A stretch of 10,821 nucleotides of DNA, taken from Chloroflexota bacterium. GTDB taxonomy: Bacteria; Chloroflexota; Dehalococcoidia; JACQGW01. Below are positions 6,597 through 10,821 of the stretch, one piece after another. A program made the translations under genes and the position numbers. The stretch covers positions 1-10,821 of the forward strand of contig JACQGW010000020.1 in the NCBI GenBank assembly GCA_016199325.1, in the 5' to 3' direction. A model generated the notes under the pieces. It was not told the DNA's origin. It made no database searches and saw only the letters and a program-made list of their open reading frames with translations. The number at the start of each line of letters is the position of its first letter. The stretch's first letter is position 1.

Positions 6597-6643
6597 GCTT
6601 CACCGACACCAATTCTGATGCAACCACCACCTGTTCACCGACA
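6597..6643 (-). repeat. Right terminal inverted repeat of the transposon remnant
   Basis: Contains TTCACCGACA twice (6599-6608 and 6634-6643), 35 bp apart, matching in reverse complement the spacing of the decamers at the left end. It stops 4 bp before the stop codon of the neighbouring protease gene. Confidence 0.75.
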
Positions 6644-6647
6644 GGTT

Positions 6648-7577
6648 CTATTGACGCAACACGGCCCTTGCGCCCCGGCGCAGGAGTGCGCGGGAACGCG
6701 TGCGCGCCAGTCGCCGGAGGCCACGGTCCAGGGCGACGATGAGCGCGGTTGCCGCCACTGGAACTGCCGCCAGGACGGCGAGCCAGGCGATCGCGGGCGG
6801 GGGCTCGGCGCTGGGGAGGCGCTCGGGCGCAGCCAGAGTCGCCGCCACCGCGCCGTTGCCGGCGGCCAGGACGCCCCAGGGCGTCCTCGCTACCCCGATC
6901 CCGACCAGCCGCCCCTGCTCGTCCACCAGGGCGCCGCCGGACTGGCCGTCCGACGCCTCAATCGCGGCGACCACCGCCGCTGCACCGGTCCCGGACGGGT
7001 GGGGTGTGACGACGACCACCGGGCCGGCTGCTGCCGCCGGCCCAGCCACCGCGAAGGGGTGGCCGACGAAGCGGACGCGTTCGCCGAGCGCGGGCGCGTC
7101 CTCGCGCAGCTCCAGCGCGGGAGTCGCATCCTCGGGAACTGGGAAGATCGCGAGATCCCACGGATAGTTGATGCGGCCCCAGGGGAGCGCCGATGCCGTG
7201 CCGTCGATCGCGTGGCGAAAGACCGGCTCCGGCTGGGGAATCCAGGCAAAGTACGGCCAGAAGCTGACGACGTGGGAGGCGGTCACGAGGGAGCGACGGC
7301 CGGCCCAGGTGACGAGGGTGCTCGTGCCGACCGGCCCGTACGGACGGGAGAGGCGTACCGACCAGGGAACGCCGGCGGCTTCGACGGGGACGACGGAAGC
7401 CAGCGCGGCCGGTGGTGGTGTCGGGGGCGAAATCGCCAGGCGGCGTCGCCCGAACCCGGCGCTCACGTCCAGATCGGCATCGCTCGCCAGGAACATTGCG
7501 GCGACCGTGCCGAGGATGACCAGTGGCCAGGCGATCAACGCGGCCAGGATGACGCGGACGTAGACGGTGACCTTCAT
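6648..7577 (-). CDS. Membrane-anchored trypsin-like serine protease (S1/PA clan)
   Basis: This 309-residue protein has the chymotrypsin-fold catalytic triad: His102 in LVTASHVVS, Asp141 in WDLAIFPV, and Ser213 in ASDGQSGGALVDEQG (canonical GxSGG). A hydrophobic helix at about 6-30 anchors the N-terminus. A second helix at about 262-283 is followed by an Arg-rich tail (RGLRRLARTRSRALLRRG) that should stay in the cytoplasm, so the protease domain would face outside. There is no PDZ domain as in DegP/HtrA. A likely role is envelope proteolysis, perhaps regulatory, but no substrate is suggested by the neighbours. The ATG at 7575-7577 has only a moderate site (GGGAAG) just upstream, and this leader lies inside a copied vapC tail. 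The stop lies 4 bp outside the transposon end, so the present C-terminus could have been altered by that insertion. Confidence 0.85.
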   Translation of the reverse strand: MKVTVYVRVILAALIAWPLVILGTVAAMFLASDADLDVSAGFGRRRLAISPPTPPPAALASVVPVEAAGVPWSVRLSRPYGPVGTSTLVTWAGRRSLVTASHVVSFWPYFAWIPQPEPVFRHAIDGTASALPWGRINYPWDLAIFPVPEDATPALELREDAPALGERVRFVGHPFAVAGPAAAAGPVVVVTPHPSGTGAAAVVAAIEASDGQSGGALVDEQGRLVGIGVARTPWGVLAAGNGAVAATLAAPERLPSAEPPPAIAWLAVLAAVPVAATALIVALDRGLRRLARTRSRALLRRGARAVLRQ

Positions 7578-7620
7578 CCGCTTCCCGGGACTGAAGTGGC
7601 GCCATCCACTGGATGGCTAG
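7578..7620 (+). repeat. vapC-tail direct repeat, copy 2 (toxin gene relic)
   Basis: This copy reads RFPGLKWRHPLDG and stop in the plus direction, identical at protein level to the end of the relic at 244-286. The palindrome is kept as CCATCCACTGGATGG (7602-7616), with only the central base changed. Sequence to its left (the protease start codon) shows no VapC similarity. The copy fills almost the entire 52-nt space between the protease start and the SnoaL-like gene's stop. It is either a relic of a second vapBC module or one edge of a rearrangement that split a vapC gene. Confidence 0.8.
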
Positions 7621-7629
7621 CGCCGGCTC

Positions 7630-8061
7630 CTATCTGGCGCCGACCGATGAAGGGATGACGCCGAACTGCTGGAGCATGCCCAGCCGATCCATCACCGCCT
7701 TCAGCTCGACGATCTTGCCGTCGACCAGGCGCACGATGTCGATGCCGGTCACCTCGACCCGCTTGCCCGTTCCCGGCACGCTGGCAAACTCCCCCTGGTG
7801 CGTGCCGGTGAAGCTATAGTCCACGACCACCTTGTCCCCTTCCGCAATCAGGTCGTGGATGATGATGCGAACGTCGGGGAACCCGGTCCGGTAGGCGTTC
7901 ACGTTCTGCCGGACCAGGTCCGGCCCGGTTGGCTGTCCCGGTTGCCAGCGGCGGCCTTTGTACGTCGGCGCCACCACCCGGTCCAGCACCGAAACGTCGC
8001 CGTCGGCGCTAAATGCCTCAAAGAAGGCGCGGGCCGCTGCTTTGTTCGCTTCGAGTGACAT
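7630..8061 (-). CDS. SnoaL-like / ester cyclase family protein (NTF2-like fold)
   Basis: This 143-residue protein has the compact NTF2-like fold of the SnoaL-like polyketide cyclase/ester cyclase family. The start MSLEANKAAARAFFEAFSADG is a typical first helix. YRTGFPDVRIIIHDLIAEGD (57-76), DYSFTGTHQGEFASVPGTGK (81-100) and IDIVRLVDGKIVELKAVMDR (107-126) follow in family order, ending GMLQQFG. The ATG at 8059-8061 is preceded by GGAGGAGG at good spacing, so the longer open frame upstream is not needed. Many members of this family are annotated only by fold and act on small hydrophobic molecules or have no known activity, so a specific reaction cannot be given. It is on the same strand as the protease, 52 nt upstream of it. 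Confidence 0.9.
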   Translation of the reverse strand: MSLEANKAAARAFFEAFSADGDVSVLDRVVAPTYKGRRWQPGQPTGPDLVRQNVNAYRTGFPDVRIIIHDLIAEGDKVVVDYSFTGTHQGEFASVPGTGKRVEVTGIDIVRLVDGKIVELKAVMDRLGMLQQFGVIPSSVGAR

Positions 8062-8080
8062 GTCCTCCTCCACCATCTGA

Positions 8081-8179
8081 AGCAGTCTCGCAACAGGGCA
8101 AACCGCCAAGACGCCAAGATCGCTAATAAGGGCACAAGCAAGGTCTTCGCTCGCTCGGCCAATCCTTGCGGAGACTGCT
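8081..8179. repeat. Inverted repeat upstream of the SnoaL-like gene
   Basis: AGCAGTCTCGCAA (8081-8093) is mirrored by TTGCGGAGACTGCT (8166-8179), with one extra base. The roughly 70-bp loop begins with a short tandem AAGACGCCAAGA-type segment (about 8101-8120), reminiscent of the GCAGAGGCGC arms near 9510. It lies about 20 bp upstream of the SnoaL-like start and could form a leader structure or be a small mobile palindrome. Confidence 0.6.
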
Positions 8180-8251
8180 CCACTGGCGATTCGCCTGTCC
8201 AGCGATGGCCACAGCATACCCCGCTGCCCAGCCTGCCGTCAACGTGCTCGG

Positions 8252-8300
8252 CGGTCGGCGATCGAGAGCCGACGGTCGGCAGTCAGCGGTCGGCGGCTAG
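8252..8300 (+). repeat. Heptamer tandem tract, left arm
   Basis: Seven 7-base units in a row: CGGTCGG, CGATCGA, GAGCCGA, CGGTCGG, CAGTCAG, CGGTCGG, CGGCTAG. The consensus is close to CGGTCGG/CAGTCGG. It is complementary in kind to the tract at 8459-8507. Confidence 0.75.
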
Positions 8301-8326
8301 GAGTGCGGCGCGCAGGACCGGACATC

Positions 8327-8368
8327 CCTCCTCGCCCGTCGCACGGGAGAGGGGTCGGGGGTGAGGGC
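8327..8368. repeat. Short hairpin repeat inside the heptamer pair
   Basis: CTCGCCCGT and ACGGGAGAG form a stem with one mismatch and a tiny loop, followed by GGGGTCGGGGGTGAGGGC. Hairpins of this sequence type recur between genes in many bacterial genomes. It lies in the 449-bp stretch 8062-8510, where I see repeats but no gene. Confidence 0.55.
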
Positions 8369-8458
8369 CCGAGCCTACAGCCAGGAGCCGGAACGAGTCG
8401 GGGAACCGGGAGCCCGGATCCTGTCTCCCAGCATGTTCCGGCACCATTCATCAACCCG

Positions 8459-8507
8459 CGACCCCCGTCCCCCGACTGCCGACTTTCGACTGCCGACTGC
8501 CGACCGT
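8459..8507 (-). repeat. Heptamer tandem tract, right arm
   Basis: Seven 7-base units: CGACCCC, CGTCCCC, CGACTGC, CGACTTT, CGACTGC, CGACTGC, CGACCGT. Read in reverse complement it shares CGGTCGGCAGTC with the left arm. It abuts the stop codon of the dehydrogenase gene (8511-8513) within 3 bp. Confidence 0.75.
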
Positions 8508-8510
8508 ATG

Positions 8511-9479
8511 TCAGCTCCGGAGCGGCTCCTGACCCAGCAGCACGCGCCGGACGTCCTCGACGGCCCAGGCCATCTCGCGATCCATCGTCTCGCGGGTGTA
8601 GGCGGCGCTGTGGGGGGTAGCGACCACGTGGTCCATCGCCGCCAGCGGGCTACTGGCCGGCAGCGGCTCCTGTTCGAAGACGTCGAGTCCCGCGCCCGCG
8701 ATCCATCCTTCCTGGAGCGCCCGTATCAGCGCCGCCTCGTCCACCAGCGCGCCACGGGCGGTGTTGACGAGGACCGCCGTCGGCCGCATCCGGCGGAGCT
8801 GCGGCTCGCCGATCAGGTGGCGCGTCTGGGGCGTCAGCGTCGCGTGGAGACTGACGACGTCGGCGGCCGCGAGCAGCGCCTCCAGGTCGACCAGCTCGAC
8901 GCCAAGCTCGGCGGCGCGCAAGGCCGAGACGTAGGGGTCGAGGCCCAGCAGCCGGACGCGGAAGCCGCGCAGCTTCTCGGCGACCTTGCCGCCGACGAGC
9001 CCCACACCGATAAGGCCGACGGTCTTGCCGGTGAGCTCGAACGTCAACGGGACGCCGTCGCGCCAGCCGCCGGCCTTCAGATGGGCGCAGGTCTGGCCCA
9101 GCCGCCGCAGCACTGCCATCGCCAGCAGGATGGCGTGCTCGGCAACGCTGTCGGCGTTCGAGCCCGGCGTGGCGAGGACGCGAATCCCACGCTCGCCGGC
9201 CGCCTGGTAGTCGACGTGGTCCGGCCGCGCCCCAAGCTTGCAGATCACCTTGAGCTTCGGCGCGCGCTCGATGATCGCCCGGGTCACCGCGTCGCGCGAG
9301 GTGATCAGAACGGCGTCGCAGTCGCGCAGCGCGGCGGCCAGCTCATCCTCCGCGTAGCGGCGGGTCGGGTTCCCCAGGCGGACCTCGCCCAGGTCCCGCA
9401 GGACCGCCAGCGCCGGATGATCGGGCTCCACCGGCTCGGCGATGAACGTGACGAACCGGGGTCGGGTTCCCTCAGGCAT
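8511..9479 (-). CDS. D-isomer-specific 2-hydroxyacid dehydrogenase, NAD-dependent
   Basis: This 322-residue cytoplasmic oxidoreductase belongs to the phosphoglycerate/glyoxylate/D-lactate dehydrogenase superfamily, interconverting 2-hydroxy and 2-oxo acids. The Rossmann motif is GLIGVGLVGG (G158, G160, G163), with Asp181 in LGLDPY expected to bind the NAD ribose. The catalytic set is visible: Arg242 in NTARGALVDE, Glu271 in DVFEQEP, and His290 in ATPHSAAYT. The substrate loop reads KLGARPDHVD (81-90), where many relatives have GxGxDNVD, so the substrate may differ from phosphoglycerate. I chose the ATG at 9477-9479, which has GGGAGG 8 nt upstream; two GTG codons sit just 6 and 9 bases earlier. 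It lies 185 nt downstream of the aldolase gene on the same strand. Confidence 0.93.
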   Translation of the reverse strand: MPEGTRPRFVTFIAEPVEPDHPALAVLRDLGEVRLGNPTRRYAEDELAAALRDCDAVLITSRDAVTRAIIERAPKLKVICKLGARPDHVDYQAAGERGIRVLATPGSNADSVAEHAILLAMAVLRRLGQTCAHLKAGGWRDGVPLTFELTGKTVGLIGVGLVGGKVAEKLRGFRVRLLGLDPYVSALRAAELGVELVDLEALLAAADVVSLHATLTPQTRHLIGEPQLRRMRPTAVLVNTARGALVDEAALIRALQEGWIAGAGLDVFEQEPLPASSPLAAMDHVVATPHSAAYTRETMDREMAWAVEDVRRVLLGQEPLRS

Positions 9480-9509
9480 CGGCACCACCTCCCTCCATGG
9501 ATACGAAAC

Positions 9510-9654
9510 GAACCGCAGAGGCGCGGAGGACGCAGAGAACGAGATCTATGGTCTTTGGTTCATGGTCTGCGGTTGGAACTGCGCTCCTCGAACCAGAAAC
9601 CCGAAACCACAAACCAGGAAACCCGTCTCTGCGCCCTCTGCGCCTCTGCGGTTC
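9510..9654. repeat. Nested inverted-repeat element between dehydrogenase and aldolase genes
   Basis: The outer arms are GAACCGCAGAGGCGC-type sequences (9510-9539 and, inverted, 9625-9654; 27 of 30 bases match). Inside is a second inverted pair of heptamers: TGGTCTT, TGGTTCA, TGGTCTG, CGGTTGG (9549-9576) against CGAACCA, GAAACCC, GAAACCA, CAAACCA (9589-9616). The whole could fold into one long hairpin. It fills most of the 185-bp gap between the two genes and is probably a repeated element of this genome. Confidence 0.75.
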
Positions 9655-9664
9655 AATGCGCCGT

Positions 9665-10483
9665 TCAGAGCATCCGCTCGCCCAGGCGGCCGCGCGCCCG
9701 CGCCACCGTGTCCTGCGCCCCCTGGAGCAGGAAGAGGCCGTCGACGCCGCAGGTGATGAAGGTGGCGCCCCGGTCGGCCCATTCGGCGGCGCTCTCCGCA
9801 GTGCCGACGTGCAGGCCGCCGGCAATGCCGTGCCGCTTGCAGGCGGCCAGCGTCCGCTCGATGGCCTCCCGGACGAGCGGAGCGCCCGGCTGACCGGGAA
9901 TGCCGAGGCTGGCCGAGAGGTCGCCGGGGCCGATCAGGATGGCGTCGAGCCCCCGCACCGCGGCGATCTCGTCGATCTGCTGAATGCCGTGCGCGCTCTC
10001 GACCTTCACGGCGACGAGGATCTCCTCGTTCATGGCCTCCACCCATTTGGCGGCGTTGACCGGGCTGTAGCCGGTGTGGGCGCCGAAGCCGATGAGCCCC
10101 CGGGTGCCCTTCGGCACATAGCGGCAGGCGTTGACCGTCAGCTCGGTCTCCTCACGGGTGCTGACGTGCGGCACGATAACCCCCATCGCCCCGCAGTCGA
10201 GCGGGCGCGAGATCAGGAAGTCGGCGATGCCCGCCGGGCCGGCAATCGGGGTAATGCCGGCGAGCTTCGCCGCCGTGCAGATCGGCTCGACCGCATTGAT
10301 CGGCAGGCTGGAGTGCTCCATGTCGAAGGCGAAGAACCCGAACCCGGCCAGCGCGGCGATCTGGGCGGTGGCCGGCGTCGGGAAGCTCACGCTGTACGTC
10401 CCGATGCAGACCTTGCCCTCCCGCAGCGCCCGAGTCACCGGATTGACCCACGGACTGATGGCTTGTGGCTGAGTTGTCGTCAT
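9665..10483 (-). CDS. HpcH/HpaI-family class II aldolase (2-oxo-3-deoxy acid type)
   Basis: This 272-residue protein is a metal-dependent aldolase of the HpcH/HpaI (PF03328) family, which splits 2-oxo-4-hydroxy acids into pyruvate or a related 2-oxo acid and an aldehyde. The motifs are FAFDMEHSSL (E56, H57 near the catalytic base), RPLDCGAMGVIVPHVST (93-109), VAVKVESAHGI (E162, metal ligand) and ILIGPGDLSASLG (D188, metal ligand). In HpaI and relatives an Arg precedes this central region and binds the substrate carboxylate; here the matching stretch is PIAGPAGIADF without that Arg, hinting at another substrate. Two ATGs occur in tandem (10481-10486). The one ending at 10483 is 6 nt from AAGGAG and is preferred. 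It precedes the hydroxyacid dehydrogenase gene, which could reduce an oxo acid produced or used by the aldolase. Confidence 0.93.
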   Translation of the reverse strand: MTTTQPQAISPWVNPVTRALREGKVCIGTYSVSFPTPATAQIAALAGFGFFAFDMEHSSLPINAVEPICTAAKLAGITPIAGPAGIADFLISRPLDCGAMGVIVPHVSTREETELTVNACRYVPKGTRGLIGFGAHTGYSPVNAAKWVEAMNEEILVAVKVESAHGIQQIDEIAAVRGLDAILIGPGDLSASLGIPGQPGAPLVREAIERTLAACKRHGIAGGLHVGTAESAAEWADRGATFITCGVDGLFLLQGAQDTVARARGRLGERML

Positions 10484-10489
10484 CATGTT

Positions 10490-10495
10490 CTCCTT
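10490..10495 (-). promoter_or_regulatory. Ribosome binding site of the aldolase gene
   Basis: AAGGAG on the minus strand lies 3 nt before the first and 6 nt before the second of two adjacent ATG codons. The spacing favours the second. Confidence 0.7.
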
Positions 10496-10507
10496 CTGTT
10501 GTGAAAA

Positions 10508-10530
10508 TGGGAGCTCGTGGGAGCTCGTGG
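10508..10530 (-). repeat. Tandem CACGAGCTCCC units, minus orientation
   Basis: GGGAGCTCGTGG occurs twice, overlapping (10508-10519 and 10519-10530). Read on the minus strand this is a tandem of CACGAGCTCCC, similar to the TACGAGTTCCCCCG units at 10755-10800 on the plus strand. It lies 22 bp upstream of the aldolase start. Confidence 0.6.
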
Positions 10531-10543
10531 TGCCTCCGTCACG

Positions 10544-10641
10544 AGTCCCCTGAAAAAAGGCCAATCGCGCGTATCCGACTGGCGGAAACACTCGTGAAAT
10601 CGGTGCTTGATTCGCGCCAGGGAGCCTTTTTTCAGAGGACT
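10544..10641. repeat. 18-bp inverted repeat pair
   Basis: AGTCCCCTGAAAAAAGGC (10544-10561) and the inverted copy GCCTTTTTTCAGAGGACT (10624-10641) match at 17 of 18 bases and enclose 62 bp with no coding sign. It resembles a small palindromic insertion. The A/T runs might also act as a terminator on either strand, though the arms are far apart. Confidence 0.7.
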
Positions 10642-10644
10642 CCC

Positions 10645-10726
10645 GTCATGCTGAGCCGCAGCGAAGCATCTCTCGGACGCTACTGGCCTGACCCGGGGGA
10701 GATGCTTCGCTACGGCTCAGCATGAC
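10645..10726. repeat. 30-bp inverted repeat (GTCATGCTGAGC palindrome)
   Basis: Arms 10645-10674 and 10697-10726 match at 28 of 30 bases, with a 22-bp loop (GTCATGCTGAGC ... GCTCAGCATGAC). I recall palindromes of this sequence as abundant repeats in Chloroflexota genomes. It lies in the 338-bp gene-free right end of the window (10484-10821). Confidence 0.8.
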
Positions 10727-10754
10727 AGCGATCCGTCGAGATCTTCCAAGCTCC

Positions 10755-10800
10755 TACGAGTTCCCCCGTACCCCCCCCCGAGTCCTTACGAGTTCCCCCG
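10755..10800 (+). repeat. Direct repeat TACGAGTTCCCCCG with C-rich spacer
   Basis: TACGAGTTCCCCCG occurs at 10755-10768 and 10787-10800, with a run of nine C residues (10771-10779, preceded by GTA) between. The units are inverted relatives of those at 10508-10530. I see nothing else in the remaining bases to 10821. Confidence 0.7.
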
Positions 10801-10821
10801 GCACGCCTGCGTCGCCGCCTC

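Larger units (their letters stand above)
5980..6643 (+). mobile_element. Internally deleted DDE-transposon remnant with terminal inverted repeats
   Basis: The two ends are imperfect inverted repeats. Positions 5980-6026 compared with the reverse complement of 6597-6643 match at 35 of 47 bases, and both begin TGTCGGTGAA and share GGTTGC and TCAGAA. At each end the decamer occurs twice, 35 bp apart (5980-5989 and 6015-6024; 6599-6608 and 6634-6643), as expected for two-part transposase binding sites. Inside is only the N-terminal part of a transposase gene, followed by GC-rich palindromic sequence. At about 664 bp the element is far too short to encode a full DDE transposase. I saw no clear target-site duplication at the borders. 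It could only move if an intact relative supplied transposase. Confidence 0.75.

Noticed and set aside
8252..8507. Possible CRISPR array
   Set aside because: Units are 7 bases without spacers and the two tracts are inverted, unlike CRISPR direct repeats with unique spacers.
8361..9893. Long open frame on the plus strand (510 codons)
   Set aside because: It runs antisense to the hydroxyacid dehydrogenase and through repeat elements, shows no protein family motif and is an effect of high GC.

Overview
The window is high-GC bacterial DNA made of metabolic genes mixed with decayed mobile and toxin-antitoxin material and several short inverted-repeat elements. Several features suggest a Chloroflexota genome, for example a Thermomicrobia-like or uncultured lineage: the Ala/Pro-rich linker of the lipoprotein, the heptameric repeat tracts, the GTCATGCTGAGC...GCTCAGCATGAC palindrome, and VapBC relics of a type common there. 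This assignment is an inference and was not tested by any search. All intact genes lie on the minus strand.

From left to right: positions 1-286 hold the tail of a VapB-type antitoxin joined out of frame to the tail of a VapC PIN toxin, which is a deletion relic. Positions 315-5859 hold a five-gene minus-strand operon. In transcription order it is: a GntR/FCD-family regulator, whose N-terminus appears frameshifted in this sequence; a DppC-like permease; a DppB-like permease that overlaps it by ATGA; a Tat-type lipoprotein solute-binding protein of family 5; and an amidohydrolase-2 family enzyme. A consensus sigma-70 promoter (TTGACA, 17 nt, TACAAT) and a downstream palindrome sit in front of the regulator. 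The genes look like a regulated import-and-hydrolyse cassette for a peptide-like or other organic substrate. The two ATPase subunits such importers need are not in the window.

Positions 5980-6643 are the remnant of a DDE-type transposable element. It keeps both imperfect terminal inverted repeats and the transposase N-terminal domain but has lost the catalytic domain. Next come a membrane-anchored trypsin-like serine protease (6648-7577) and a SnoaL-like/ester-cyclase-type protein (7630-8061). Between these two genes lies a second copy of the vapC 3' tail (7578-7620, 40/43 identical to 244-286).

The right third carries a D-2-hydroxyacid dehydrogenase (8511-9479) and an HpcH/HpaI-family aldolase (9665-10483), plausibly acting on related 2-oxo or 2-hydroxy acids. 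Their flanks hold nested inverted repeats: a heptamer pair around a hairpin (8252-8507), a heptamer pair inside GAACCGCAGAGGCGC arms (9510-9654), and a cluster of palindromes (10508-10800). I found no tRNA, rRNA, CRISPR array or riboswitch. The most unusual observations are the duplicated vapC tail, the internally deleted transposon with two-part ends, the frame problem in the regulator, and the recurrent heptamer palindromes. I do not see convincing evidence for a wholly new multi-gene system.
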